Source: Paracoccus salipaludis
Lineage (GTDB): Bacteria > Pseudomonadota > Alphaproteobacteria > Rhodobacterales > Rhodobacteraceae
Length of the DNA stretch: 34,710 bases
Assembly: GCF_002287065.1 (NCBI RefSeq)
Contig: NZ_NSJZ01000020.1
Location: 1-34,710, forward strand
Direction of reading: 5' to 3'
Numbering within the stretch: the stretch's first letter is position 1; the number at the start of each line of letters is the position of its first letter. Positions 1 to 8,574 of this stretch are shown here, piece after piece. The notes below the pieces were generated by a model that searched no databases, was not told where the DNA came from, and was given only the letters and a program-made list of their open reading frames with translations. The position numbers and the translations under genes are program-made.

Positions 1-160
1 CAGCGCCATGTTCGCGGATGTCGCGCAACAACCGCTGCACCTGACGCAGGCTCAAGCCGAGCACATTGGCTGCTGTTCTCGGTCTCATGCTGCCGTCCAG
101 AACCTGCGCCAGCACCTCAATACGCTGAAGCTCATGCTCGCTCATCAGCACCAGTCCCAT
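1..160 (-). CDS. Transposase, ISNCY family, N-terminal fragment
   Basis: Only the first 53 or so codons are inside the window. The readable protein starts MGLVLMSEHELQ and continues with a helix-turn-helix region rich in Leu and Arg, containing the segments AANVLGLS and RQVQRLL. This arrangement (a short 'EHELQRIEVL' helix, then an HTH that would bind the element ends) matches my memory of ISNCY transposases. The catalytic domain would lie to the left. I chose the ATG at 160 because a GAGGG sequence sits six bases upstream; the ATG at 145 is the alternative. Whether the gene is intact cannot be judged here. Confidence 0.65.
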   Translation of the reverse strand, partial: MGLVLMSEHELQRIEVLAQVLDGSMRPRTAANVLGLSLRQVQRLLRDIREHGA

Positions 161-200
161 CCCGCAGCCCTCACGCTGAACCCCGAAGGTCAGGGTGAGG

Positions 201-242
201 GCGACAGTTCTACTTTGCCAGACAGCGACAATTCTACTTTGC
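201..242. repeat. Two subterminal direct repeats of the IS
   Basis: GCGACAGTTCTACTTTGC at 201-218 recurs as GCGACAATTCTACTTTGC at 225-242, one mismatch in 18 bases and exactly 24 bases apart. Repeats spaced at a little over two helical turns next to a transposase start are expected transposase-binding sites, and they may overlap the transposase promoter. Confidence 0.6.
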
Positions 243-518
243 GTCTACAGCTAGATTATGAAGTAAGCAAAGTTATGTAAGCGATCTGGATTTCCCGTTG
301 TTCCGGCGTGCGGATTGTTCCGCAGCGACGACGGGGGCAATGGCCGGCGTGCGCGGTTCGGCCTGGCTCGGTCGCCCCGCAGGAACGGTCGGCGGCGTCC
401 GCGCAACAGGCGCGGCGAGGCCCGCACTCTCCTTCCGCGTGTGGATCGGATGTGAGATACTCCTGAGGGAGAAGCGCACGTGGTGGCAGCGACGGCTGCC
501 GTGCCCGAGGAGACCTGA

Positions 519-1712
519 ATGCCGATCTCGACTGTCAACTGGCTGTGGATGGGCAACCATTCGATGCTCGATCCCACCCCGAACACCAGCATCACGGTTC
601 CCCAGCGGCAGGCGATCGTGGGATACGAGGCCGAGGGCAACGATCAGTTGAAGGCCGTGGCCGTCACCGGCTCCTACACCATGCCGCCCAACACCGCCTT
701 CGGCTTTGTCACCCAATGGGCCGCAACGTCCTATGCCGACTATGTTCCGACGGCGTTCTCCTACACGCTGGGGGATGTCCAGGTTTCGGACGCCCGCGCC
801 ATTTCGGCCTTCGCGGTCACGATGCGCATCCAGACGGGGATCGAGCCGGACGTGTTCCAGGACCAGTCGGCGACCCTGGTGCAGATGTCCAACGGCGACC
901 TGTTCTTCCGGCCCCATGTGAACGCGATCTCCGCCTGGTCGGGGATCACCCGCGTCCACGGCATCGAGGTCGTGGCCGTCAATCCCGACGTCAGTGCCTC
1001 CTACGCGGCCTTCAGCCACACGGTCAGCTTCCAGCCCGAGATCTTCGAGGTGGCCTTTCCCTGCTTTGCGGCAGGCACGCTGATCGACACGATCGACGGT
1101 CCGGTGCCGGTCGAGCGGCTTGCGGTGGGCAGCCTTGTGCGCACCGCCGGGGACCGCTTCAAGCCGGTCCGCTGGATCGGACGCCGGAAGCTGGACCGCA
1201 TCGACCTGGCCTGCCGCCCCGACCTGAAGCCGGTCCGGATCGGCGCGGGCGCGCTTGGCCCGGGCCTTCCCCGGCGCGACCTTCTGGTTTCTCCGCAGCA
1301 CAGGCTGCTTGTGCGGTCGCGGATCGCCCGGCGCATGTTCGCCGCCGACGAGGTCCTGGTCGCCGCAAGGCACCTGGCCGGTCTGGAAGGGATCGCGGTG
1401 CAGAAGGATTGCCGGGACATCGAGTATGTCCATTTCATGTGCGATCGCCACGAGATCGTCCTTGCGGAAGGCGCGGCCACGGAAACGCTTTATGCGGGAC
1501 CCCAGGCGATGACGATGCTTCCGCCCTCTGCCCGCGACGAGATCCTGTCCCTTTTCCCCGAACTGACGGCCGGCGGCGCCTGTCCGGCGCGTCCCCTTGC
1601 GACGGGCCGGCAGGGACGCCGGCTTGCCCACCGGCACCTGCTGAACGGCCGGCCCCTTGTCGACGATCAGCCGGCGCGGGAAACCGGCCGACCCGCGGGC
1701 GCATCGGCCTGA
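519..1712 (+). CDS. Hint-domain protein, probably exported
   Basis: A 397-residue protein. Residues 1-175 have no family I recognise; they are rich in Thr, Ser, Val and aromatic residues, look beta-rich, and show no Sec signal peptide. A Hint (Hedgehog/intein) domain follows from about residue 182, starting CFAAGTLI, then VRWIGRR, then SPQHRLLV, then YVHFMCDRHEIV and ETLYAGPQAM near the end. This is the stereotyped Hint_2 block found in many Rhodobacteraceae secreted proteins, often at the C-terminus of type I secretion substrates. The last 45 residues are low-complexity and Arg/Ala-rich. No terminal His-Asn splice junction is seen, so cleavage rather than splicing is the more likely activity, if any. 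The start is supported by GAGGAGA five bases upstream of the ATG. A long open frame opposite (273-1769) is a GC-driven shadow. Confidence 0.8.
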   Translation: MPISTVNWLWMGNHSMLDPTPNTSITVPQRQAIVGYEAEGNDQLKAVAVTGSYTMPPNTAFGFVTQWAATSYADYVPTAFSYTLGDVQVSDARAISAFAVTMRIQTGIEPDVFQDQSATLVQMSNGDLFFRPHVNAISAWSGITRVHGIEVVAVNPDVSASYAAFSHTVSFQPEIFEVAFPCFAAGTLIDTIDGPVPVERLAVGSLVRTAGDRFKPVRWIGRRKLDRIDLACRPDLKPVRIGAGALGPGLPRRDLLVSPQHRLLVRSRIARRMFAADEVLVAARHLAGLEGIAVQKDCRDIEYVHFMCDRHEIVLAEGAATETLYAGPQAMTMLPPSARDEILSLFPELTAGGACPARPLATGRQGRRLAHRHLLNGRPLVDDQPARETGRPAGASA

Positions 1713-1744
1713 CGCCCCCGCTTCCGCGGTAAAGGGTCCGGCCG

Positions 1745-1767
1745 GCGCCGCCCCGCACGGGCGGCGC
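1745..1767. terminator. GC hairpin between convergent genes
   Basis: A perfect 9-bp stem (GCGCCGCCC with GGGCGGCGC) closes a 5-base loop, midway between the Hint gene stop and the urtE stop. No U-tract follows on either side. It is placed to act as a bidirectional terminator or 3' end stabiliser. Confidence 0.5.
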
Positions 1768-1773
1768 ATCGCC

Positions 1774-2484
1774 TCATTCGGCCCGCACCATCCCGGCCAG
1801 CAGGCGGTGCAGATCGTCCCTTTGCAGCCGGTCGCGCTCGCCCCCCAGCACGACCTGCCCCCGCTCCATCACCGCGAAGCGGTCGCCGAGATCCCAGGCA
1901 AAGTCGAAATACTGCTCGACCAGCACGATCGCCATGCCGCCCGCGTCGCGCAGGGCGGCGATCACGCGGCCGATCTGGGCGATGATGTTGGGCTGGATGC
2001 CCTCGGTCGGCTCGTCCATCAGCAGCACGCGCGGGCGGATCACCAGCGCGCGGGCGATGGCGAGCTGCTGCTGCTGGCCGCCCGACAGGTCGCCGCCGCG
2101 CCGCTGCGCCATCTCGGCCAGCACGGGAAAGCTGTCGTAGATCTCGTCGGGAATGCGGCGCGCGCCGCGCGGCAGGCAGCCCAGCCCCGTTTCCAGGTTC
2201 TCGCGCACCGACAGCATGGGGAAGATCGCGCGGCCCTGGGGCACATAGGCGACGCCGCGCCGCGCCATCTCCTGCGCGGTGACGCGGCCCAGGCGTTCGC
2301 CCATCAGCCGCAGCTCGCCCCCCGACCGGGGATGCCGGCCCGCCAGCACGTTCATCAGCGAGGTCTTGCCCGCGCCGTTGTTGCCCATGACGCAGGCGAC
2401 CTCGCCCGGCCCGGCGCTCAGCGAGACGCCGTAAAGGATCTGCGAGCCGCCGTAATGCAGGGAAATGTTCTCGGCCTCGATCAT
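1774..2484 (-). CDS. urtE: Urea ABC transporter ATPase UrtE
   Basis: One of the two ATPases that power the UrtABCDE urea importer at the inner membrane. The 236-residue protein has a Walker A motif GNNGAGKT at 34-41, the signature LSGGQ at 133-137 and the Walker B/D-loop run DEPTEGIQP at 157-165. That last sequence, with the LivF-like short length, is characteristic of UrtE. It is the last gene of the urt set, one base after the urtD stop, so it should be translated from the same message. Assignment as urtE rather than livF rests on its position beside urease and the urtABCD genes. Confidence 0.93.
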   Translation of the reverse strand: MIEAENISLHYGGSQILYGVSLSAGPGEVACVMGNNGAGKTSLMNVLAGRHPRSGGELRLMGERLGRVTAQEMARRGVAYVPQGRAIFPMLSVRENLETGLGCLPRGARRIPDEIYDSFPVLAEMAQRRGGDLSGGQQQQLAIARALVIRPRVLLMDEPTEGIQPNIIAQIGRVIAALRDAGGMAIVLVEQYFDFAWDLGDRFAVMERGQVVLGGERDRLQRDDLHRLLAGMVRAE

Positions 2485-2485
2485 C

Positions 2486-3226
2486 TCAGCGCCCCAGATA
2501 CACGTCGATCACCTCGGGATTGGCGGACACGTGGTCCAGCGAGCCCTCGGCCAGGACGGCCCCCTGGTGCAGCACCGTCACCTTGCAGTCCAGCCGCCGC
2601 ACGAAGTCCATGTCATGTTCGACCACCACCACCGCCCGCGTCTCGGCCAGCCGCCGCAGCAGGGTCGTGGTCTGCTCGCGCTCGGCCAGGGTCATCCCGG
2701 CGGCGGGTTCGTCCACCAGCAGCAGGCGCGGCTCCTGCGCCAGCAGCATCCCGATTTCCAGCCACTGCTTCTGGCCATGGCTCAGCTCGCCCGCCTTGCG
2801 GGTCAGGCGGTCGGCCAGGCCGACCTCTCCGGCCAGGGCGGCCACCCGCGCGGCGCTGGCGCCCGAGGGCTTCCAGCGCAGCACGGCGAAGGGGCCGCGC
2901 GGGGCCTTCAGCGCCATGGTCAGGTTGTCCGCGACGCTCTGGTCCTCGAAGACGGTCGGGCGCTGGAACTTGCGGCCGATGCCGGCGCGGGCGATCTGCG
3001 CTTCGGACATCTTCAGCAGCGACTGGGACCGTTCGCCCCACAGCACCTGTCCCCTGTCGGGCCGGGTCTTGCCCGTGACGATGTCCATGAAGGTCGTCTT
3101 GCCCGCCCCGTTCGGCCCGATCACGGCGCGCAGTTCCGCCGCGCCGATGCTGAAGGACAGGTTGTTGATCGCCCGGAACCCGTCAAAGGACTTGGTGACG
3201 CCGGACACTTCCAGAAGCGCGGTCAT
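2486..3226 (-). CDS. urtD: Urea ABC transporter ATPase UrtD
   Basis: The second ATPase of the urea importer, 246 residues and LivG-like. Walker A is GPNGAGKT at 37-44, the signature is the variant LSHGQ at 148-152, and Walker B is LLLVDEP at 168-174, followed by AAGMT. LSHGQ with QWLEIGMLL is usual for UrtD. The ATG at 3226 overlaps the urtC stop as ATGA, which fixes the start. The same frame stays open upstream to 4306, but that extension is antisense-like shadow through urtC. Confidence 0.93.
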   Translation of the reverse strand: MTALLEVSGVTKSFDGFRAINNLSFSIGAAELRAVIGPNGAGKTTFMDIVTGKTRPDRGQVLWGERSQSLLKMSEAQIARAGIGRKFQRPTVFEDQSVADNLTMALKAPRGPFAVLRWKPSGASAARVAALAGEVGLADRLTRKAGELSHGQKQWLEIGMLLAQEPRLLLVDEPAAGMTLAEREQTTTLLRRLAETRAVVVVEHDMDFVRRLDCKVTVLHQGAVLAEGSLDHVSANPEVIDVYLGR

Positions 3227-4446
3227 GCCTCGGCCTCCTTTTCGCGCAGGGCGCCGACATCGGGGCCGAGGTCGGTGCCCATGCGGCGCGGCGGGCGCAG
3301 CCCGGCCAGCGCATCCACCAGCGAGGACAGCCCGCGCGGCGCGAACAGCGTCACGGCGACAAAGCCCAGTCCCAGCAGCACCTGCCACCAGTTCACCCAG
3401 GCGACCCGGTAGAAGCCGAGATCGAGGTCGGGCGCCCGGCCGCCGGTGAACCAGCTCGACAGCAGCGAGACGACGACGGCGCCGATCACCGCGCCGTAAA
3501 GCCGCCCCCTGCCCCCGATGGCGACCCAGACGGCAAGGTAGACCGAGGCGATGGGCGCCAGTTCCGCCGGGTTGATGATCCCGGCCTGCGGGTAATACAG
3601 CGCCCCTGCCGCCGCGCAGATCATGGCCGAGATGGTGAAGACGGTCAGCTTGTAGCCCTCGACCGGATAGCCGAGAAAGCGCACCCGCGTCTCGTCGTCG
3701 CGGATCGCGCGGATGACGCTGCCGAACTTGCCCGCCGTCAGCCAGGTCGCCAGCAGATAGCCCCCCGCCAGCAGCAGGGCCGAGGCCCAGAGGAACCAGA
3801 TCGAGATCACCGACTGCGGCACGTCCGTCAGTCCGGGGATGTTCTGCAATCCCGACAGCCCGTTGTTGCCGCGAAAGCCGTTGTCGTTCTGGAACAGCCA
3901 CAAGGACAGCGCCAGCGTCATCGCCTGCGTCAGGATGGACAGGTAGACGCCGTTGACGCGGCTGCGGAACGCCAGCCAGCCGAACAGGAAGGCCAGAAGC
4001 CCCGGCACCGCCAGCACCAGCACAAGCTGCGCCGGCAGGCTGCCCGCGAAGCTCCATGTCAGGGGCAGGTCGGCAGAGCCCACGACGCCGAAGATCTGGC
4101 CGGTGATGCCCTGCCGCAGTTCGTCGGGCGTGGGCGGGATGGGCGCGTTCGCAAGCGTGGCCGCGACGATCTCGCCCGTGCGGGCATACATCAGCCACAT
4201 CCCGATCATGTAGCCGCCCAGGGCGAAGAAGGCCATGTGGCCCAAAGACAGGATGCCGGCGTAGCCCCAGACGAGATCCATCGCCACGGCAGCCAGCGCA
4301 AGGCACAGCGTCTTGCCCAGGGTCTTGACGGTCGAGGTCGGGACGAGGCCGCTGCCGTAGGCCTCGGACATCAGCGTCACGGCGATGGTGAAGATCGCCA
4401 GCAGGGCGAGGAAGACCATCGCCGAGGGGTGCTTTCGGATCAGCAT
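3223..4446 (-). CDS. urtC: Urea ABC transporter permease UrtC
   Basis: Inner-membrane permease subunit of the urea importer, 407 residues, LivM-like. An N-terminal hydrophobic segment (MVFLALLAIFTIAVTLM) is followed by the family block GYAGILSLGHMAFFALGGY and several further membrane helices. The hydrophilic tail from about 385 is presumably cytoplasmic. It starts four bases after the urtB stop and its own stop overlaps urtD, so urtB-C-D-E are tightly coupled. Confidence 0.92.
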   Translation of the reverse strand: MLIRKHPSAMVFLALLAIFTIAVTLMSEAYGSGLVPTSTVKTLGKTLCLALAAVAMDLVWGYAGILSLGHMAFFALGGYMIGMWLMYARTGEIVAATLANAPIPPTPDELRQGITGQIFGVVGSADLPLTWSFAGSLPAQLVLVLAVPGLLAFLFGWLAFRSRVNGVYLSILTQAMTLALSLWLFQNDNGFRGNNGLSGLQNIPGLTDVPQSVISIWFLWASALLLAGGYLLATWLTAGKFGSVIRAIRDDETRVRFLGYPVEGYKLTVFTISAMICAAAGALYYPQAGIINPAELAPIASVYLAVWVAIGGRGRLYGAVIGAVVVSLLSSWFTGGRAPDLDLGFYRVAWVNWWQVLLGLGFVAVTLFAPRGLSSLVDALAGLRPPRRMGTDLGPDVGALREKEAEA

Positions 4447-4450
4447 GGGA

Positions 4451-6349
4451 TCAGGCCTCCGCCGCGCGGCCGCGGGTCGGCATGATGCCGCGGGGCCGGA
4501 ACTGGATGAAGATGATGATGAGCAGGATCATCCAGGTCTGGGCGGCCAGCGTGTTGGCCGGGTTCATGACCTCGATGCCCTTCTGCAGGAAGCCGATCAG
4601 CGCGGCGCCCGCCAGCGTGCCCCAGATGTTGCCGACGCCGCCCACGACCACGGTCATGAAGCTTTGCACGATGTAGTCGCTGCCCAGTTCCGACGTGACC
4701 TTGGCGAAGAGGCCGATCGCCACCCCCGCGATCCCGGCGATGCCGGACCCCAGCCCGAAGGTCAGCATGGCGATGCGATCGGGGTTGATCCCCATGCTGG
4801 CCGCCATGCCGGGGTTCTGGGTGACGGCGCGGACCTCGAGCCCCAGCCGCGTGCGCTTCATGATCCACAGGAACAGGCAAAGGAACAGCAGCGCGAGGAC
4901 GAAGATCGCCACGCGGATGGTCGAGATCGAGACGATTTCCCCGAAGCCCACCGAGCCTTCCAGCCAGGCGGGCGCCGTCAGGGGGCGGGCCTGCGTGCCG
5001 AAGATGTTCTTGGCGATCTGCTGCAGCGCGATCGAGATGCCGAAGGTCGCCAGCAGCGTTTCCAGCGGGCGCTTGACGAGGTGGCGGATCACCAGCCGGT
5101 AAAGGACCACGCCCGCCAGGAAGGTCACGGCGAAGGCCGCGGGCAGCGCCACGACCAGCGACAGCGTGCGGTCCGCGATCAGGGTCTGGACGACATAGCC
5201 GGTATAGGCGCCCATCATGATGAACTCGCCATGCGCCATGTTGATGACGCCCATCACGCCGAAGGTGATGGCAAGCCCGATGGCCGCAAGGAAATAGATC
5301 GAGGCCAGCGACAGCGCGTCCAGCGTCAGGTCGGCGGCCTGCTGGACGCCTTCGCGCAGGGCCATGGCCTTCAGCGCGCGGCGGGCGGCGTCGGTGATCC
5401 CGGGGTCCGGCTCGGCGTAGATGTCGGCGAAGCGGTGGGATGCCAGCGCGGCCTCGGCCTCGGCGGCGGTGGCGGCAGGGGGAACCAGCCCGGCGTCGGC
5501 CAGCGCGTCATAGGCGGCGTCGCGGCGGGCGGGGTCGGACAGCTCGGAAACCGGCACGCCGCCGACCGCGCCTTCCGCGACATGGGCGGCCAGCGCCTGC
5601 TTCTGCGCGTCCGGGGCAAGCCGTGCGGGGGCAAGGCCCGCATCCACCAGCAGGCGATAAGCCTCGTCCTCGGGGATGTCCTCGCCGGGGACGAGTTCGG
5701 CGGCGACATTCGCCCCTTCGGGGATCGCCGGGGCGGCGATGCGGGTCGTGGCCAGCAGCGGGTTCAGCACCGCCTGCAGGTCGGCCCCGGTGTCGCCCGA
5801 AAACCCCTCGATGGCGGCGATGCGCGCCCGCGGGTCGGGGTCGAAGCGGATGGTCAGCAGCCGTTCCAGCCGCGCCTTGCGGGCGGCGAGCGCCGGATCG
5901 GGGTCGGCCGCGGCGGCGCGCAGGGCGGCAAGGTGCGTCGCGTCGGGACGGCGGGCGATGGCGTCCAGCGCGGCGGCGCGGCGCGAGGGCTCGGGGTCGT
6001 TCAGCTGGAACTGCACCAGCGCCGCGCCGATCACGCCGCGCACGCCCGAGTTGGGCCTGAGCACGCGCACCTCGCCCGGAACCGGCGCGCCCGTGACGGC
6101 GTCCAGCGCCTCGTCGCCCCGGACGATCACGAAGCGGTCGCCTGCAAGGCCGAGGCGCCGGTCGGCCCAGGCTTCCAGCACGGCGCCGGCCTGCGGACCC
6201 GCCGCGGCCAGGGCCTCGATCACCGGGGCGATGGTCTGGCGCGAAGGCCGCTCGATCTGGTCGCGGTTGGCGTCCAGGACCGAGGCCAGGTCCTGCGCGA
6301 AGGCCGGCGCGGCCAGCAGCATCAGCAGCGAAAGAAGAAGATGGCGCAT
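4451..6349 (-). CDS. urtB: Urea ABC transporter permease UrtB, long form
   Basis: Inner-membrane permease of the urea importer, 632 residues. A signal-like segment at residues 1-18 (ending APAFAQ) precedes a helical, Ala-rich, extracytoplasmic region of about 320 residues with pairs of helices resembling HEAT-type repeats. The LivH-like membrane domain begins near 342 and includes GVMGVINMAHGEF at 364-376. This extended N-terminus occurs in many proteobacterial UrtB proteins; its role is not established as far as I know. The start at 6349 is supported by AGGGA upstream and by the signal-like segment; the frame is open further upstream to 6460, but that part overlaps urtA. Confidence 0.9.
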   Translation of the reverse strand: MRHLLLSLLMLLAAPAFAQDLASVLDANRDQIERPSRQTIAPVIEALAAAGPQAGAVLEAWADRRLGLAGDRFVIVRGDEALDAVTGAPVPGEVRVLRPNSGVRGVIGAALVQFQLNDPEPSRRAAALDAIARRPDATHLAALRAAAADPDPALAARKARLERLLTIRFDPDPRARIAAIEGFSGDTGADLQAVLNPLLATTRIAAPAIPEGANVAAELVPGEDIPEDEAYRLLVDAGLAPARLAPDAQKQALAAHVAEGAVGGVPVSELSDPARRDAAYDALADAGLVPPAATAAEAEAALASHRFADIYAEPDPGITDAARRALKAMALREGVQQAADLTLDALSLASIYFLAAIGLAITFGVMGVINMAHGEFIMMGAYTGYVVQTLIADRTLSLVVALPAAFAVTFLAGVVLYRLVIRHLVKRPLETLLATFGISIALQQIAKNIFGTQARPLTAPAWLEGSVGFGEIVSISTIRVAIFVLALLFLCLFLWIMKRTRLGLEVRAVTQNPGMAASMGINPDRIAMLTFGLGSGIAGIAGVAIGLFAKVTSELGSDYIVQSFMTVVVGGVGNIWGTLAGAALIGFLQKGIEVMNPANTLAAQTWMILLIIIFIQFRPRGIMPTRGRAAEA

Positions 6350-6377
6350 GATCCCTGCAACCGGCGGAAGGGGGGAA

Positions 6378-6400
6378 CGGGGCGGCGCGGGGCCGCCCCG
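6378..6400 (-). promoter_or_regulatory. Intercistronic hairpin between urtA and urtB
   Basis: A perfect 9-bp GC stem (CGGGGCGGC with GCCGCCCCG) with a 5-base loop lies between the urtA stop and the urtB start. Such hairpins after a binding-protein gene usually block 3' decay or cause partial termination, giving more binding protein than permease. Confidence 0.5.
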
Positions 6401-6411
6401 GAAGGGTTGGT

Positions 6412-7689
6412 TCAGTAGTTCGACTGCTTCTGCACGCAGCTGTTGGTCTGCGTGTTCCACATGCCGCAGTCCTTGCCCGGCCAGTCGGCCTCAAGCACCG
6501 CCGACTCGGGCAGGTGGTCGGTCCAGGCGTCGCCCGCGACGGGCTCGGTCTGGCTGACGATGTCGAACTGGCCGTCCTCGCGGATCTCGCCGATCAGCAC
6601 GGGCTTGGTCAGGTGGTGGTTCGGCAGGACCTTGGCCGTGCCGCCGGTCAGGTTCGGCACCTCAAGGCCGTCGATCGCCGCCAGCACCGCGTCGGTGTCG
6701 GTGGACCCCGCCTTCTCGACCGCCTGGACCCACAGGTTGAAGCCCAGCATCGTGGCCTCCATCGGGTCGTTGGTCACGCGGTTCTCGCCCATCTTGGCCT
6801 TCCATTCCGCGACAAACCCCTCGTTCGCGGGGGACTCGGCGGTCTGGAAATAGTTCCAGGCGGCCAGGTGCCCGACGAGGTTCGCGGTGTCGAGGCCCGA
6901 CAGCTCCTCCTCGCCGACCGAGAAGGCCATCACGGGGATGTCGTCGGCCGAAACGCCCGCCGCCGCCAGTTCCTTGTAGAAGCCCACGTTGGCGTCGCCG
7001 TTGATGGTCGAGACGACTCCGACCTTCTTGCCGTCATTGCCGAGCGCCACCACGTCCGCGACGATCTTGGACCAGTCGGAATGGCCGAAGGGCGTGTAGT
7101 TGACGAAGATGTCGTCCTGCGCGACGCCCTTGGTCTTCAGATAGGCCTCGAGGATCGTGTTCGTGGTGCGCGGATAGACATAGTCGGTCCCGAGCAGGGC
7201 CCATTTCTCGACGCCCAGTTCCTCGGTCATGTAGTCCACCGCCGGGATCGCCTGCTGGTTCGGCGCGGCGCCCGTGTAGATGACGTTCTTGGACGATTCC
7301 TCGCCCTCGTACTGCACCGGGTAGAACAGAAGGCCGTTCAGTTCCTCGACCACCGGCAGCACCGACTTGCGGCTGACCGAGGTCCAGCAGCCGAAGATCG
7401 CGTCCACGCCCTGGACCGAGATCAGCTCGCGCGCCTTTTCGGCGAACAGCGGCCAGTCCGAAGCGGGATCGACCACCACCGCCTCGATCTTCTTGCCCAG
7501 CACGCCGCCCTTGGCGTTCTGCTGGTCCACCATCATCAGCACGGTGTCCTTCAGCGTGGTTTCCGAGATCGCCATCGTGCCGGACAGCGAATGCAGCACG
7601 CCGATCTTGATCGTGTCGTCCTGCGCCCATGCCGCGCCGGCCAGCGCGAGCGTCAGCCCCGCGCTGCAAAGGAAGGTCCTTGCCCTCAT
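6412..7689 (-). CDS. urtA: Urea-binding protein UrtA (periplasmic)
   Basis: Periplasmic binding protein that delivers urea to UrtBCDE. It has 425 residues, with a Sec signal peptide at about 1-22 ending AAWA before QDDTIKIG. The body is a type I (Leu/Ile/Val-like) binding fold: IKIGVLHSLSGTMA at the start, FGCWTSVSRK in the ligand cleft region, LFYPVQYEG, and a C-terminal Cys-containing tail (CGMWNTQTNSC). These are recognisable UrtA blocks. The ATG at 7689 was chosen because it begins the signal peptide; the frame stays open to 7878. It is separated by 267 bases from ureG and so probably has its own promoter, in addition to readthrough from the urease genes. Confidence 0.95.
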   Translation of the reverse strand: MRARTFLCSAGLTLALAGAAWAQDDTIKIGVLHSLSGTMAISETTLKDTVLMMVDQQNAKGGVLGKKIEAVVVDPASDWPLFAEKARELISVQGVDAIFGCWTSVSRKSVLPVVEELNGLLFYPVQYEGEESSKNVIYTGAAPNQQAIPAVDYMTEELGVEKWALLGTDYVYPRTTNTILEAYLKTKGVAQDDIFVNYTPFGHSDWSKIVADVVALGNDGKKVGVVSTINGDANVGFYKELAAAGVSADDIPVMAFSVGEEELSGLDTANLVGHLAAWNYFQTAESPANEGFVAEWKAKMGENRVTNDPMEATMLGFNLWVQAVEKAGSTDTDAVLAAIDGLEVPNLTGGTAKVLPNHHLTKPVLIGEIREDGQFDIVSQTEPVAGDAWTDHLPESAVLEADWPGKDCGMWNTQTNSCVQKQSNY

Positions 7690-7956
7690 TGTCCGTTTCC
7701 CTGTCAGGCCGCAGGCATCCTGCCGCTTCCGCTTGGGTGCGGGCGGTGGTAGGCCTTGGCGGCAACGTCGTTGCACCCGTGCGGCGGTCCTTGTTGTCCA
7801 GACGCTGGCCGCCGCACACTTCCGGCCCTGTCCGGCCGTTCGCAGTTGCAGCAAATCAAGTGACGGGAAATGCGGCAATCAAAGGGTGGCGGCTTCTGCC
7901 CCTGCCCGCCGCTTGTGGCGAAATCCGCGCCACCTGCTCGCCCCGCTGCCTGAGAA
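7690..7956 (-). promoter_or_regulatory. Gap between ureG and urtA, probable urt promoter region
   Basis: This is by far the largest gap in the urease-urea transport block and is less GC-rich in the middle (about 7845-7870). I found no convincing sigma-54 (-24/-12) site or NtrC palindrome by eye. A separate promoter for urtA is inferred from spacing only. Confidence 0.3.
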
Positions 7957-8574
7957 TTAGGCGCGCAGGGCCAGCCCGCCCTCGCGGATGATGAAATCGG
8001 CAACCTCGTCCACCCCGCGCCCGGCGCGCAGCGCGGCCATGACGACCGGCCGGGTGCCGCGCGCCGCGCGGGCGTCGGATTCCAGCAGCACGGGGTCCAC
8101 GCCCACATGCGGCGCCAGGTCGGTCTTGTTCACCACAAGCAGGTCCGACCGCGCCAGCCCCGGCCCCTTCTTGCGCGGGATGTCCTGGCCTGCGGCCGTG
8201 TCGATGACATAGATCGTCAGGTCCGCCAGTTCCGGCGAGAAGGTCGCGGCGAGGTTGTCGCCGCCGGATTCGATCAGCACCAGGTCGAGGTCGGGAAAGG
8301 CCGCGTTCAGGTCCGCGATGGCGGCGAGGTTGATGCTGGCGTCCTCGCGGATGGCGGTATGGGGGCAGCCGCCGGTCTCGACGCCCCGGATGCGCTCGGA
8401 CGGCAGGACCTGCGCGCGCATCAGCGCCTCGGCATCCTCGCGGGTGTAGATGTCGTTGGTGACGACCGCCATGGACAGGCGGGGGGCAAGCGCCGCCGCC
8501 AGCTTCTCGGTCAGGGTGGTCTTGCCCGCGCCCACGGGGCCGCCGATGCCGACGCGAAGGGGTCCGTTGCTCAT
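7957..8574 (-). CDS. ureG: Urease accessory GTPase UreG
   Basis: Cytoplasmic GTPase that drives nickel delivery into apo-urease together with UreD (UreH), UreF and UreE. The 205-residue protein has the P-loop GPVGAGKT at 12-19, the nickel-binding Cys-Pro-His motif at 70-72 and the guanine-recognition motif NKTD at 149-152. Length matches the family. The ATG overlaps the ureF stop by four bases (ATGA). It is the last gene of the urease set. Confidence 0.97.
   Translation of the reverse strand: MSNGPLRVGIGGPVGAGKTTLTEKLAAALAPRLSMAVVTNDIYTREDAEALMRAQVLPSERIRGVETGGCPHTAIREDASINLAAIADLNAAFPDLDLVLIESGGDNLAATFSPELADLTIYVIDTAAGQDIPRKKGPGLARSDLLVVNKTDLAPHVGVDPVLLESDARAARGTRPVVMAALRAGRGVDEVADFIIREGGLALRA

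Larger units (their letters stand above)
1..250 (-). mobile_element. End of an ISNCY-type insertion sequence (truncated by the window)
   Basis: The left edge holds the 5' end of a transposase gene reading leftward and, upstream of it, two copies of an 18-base motif typical of transposase-binding subterminal DNA. The outer boundary is not fixed. A reasonable guess is near 249, where the minus strand reads TGTAGACGCAAAG, but the other end and the target duplication lie outside the window. Bases from about 250 to 290 are more AT-rich than the rest and may be flanking DNA. Confidence 0.6.

Noticed and set aside
519..1712. Self-splicing intein
   Set aside because: The Hint block is at the C-terminus and no terminal His-Asn followed by a nucleophile is seen.
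273..1769. Minus-strand open frame of 498 codons opposite the Hint gene
   Set aside because: The plus strand encodes a recognisable Hint domain; the minus frame is Arg/Gly/Asp-rich with no domain and is a GC-composition shadow.
4385..6418. Plus-strand open frame of 677 codons
   Set aside because: Antisense to urtB and part of urtC; repetitive Gln/His/Arg composition.
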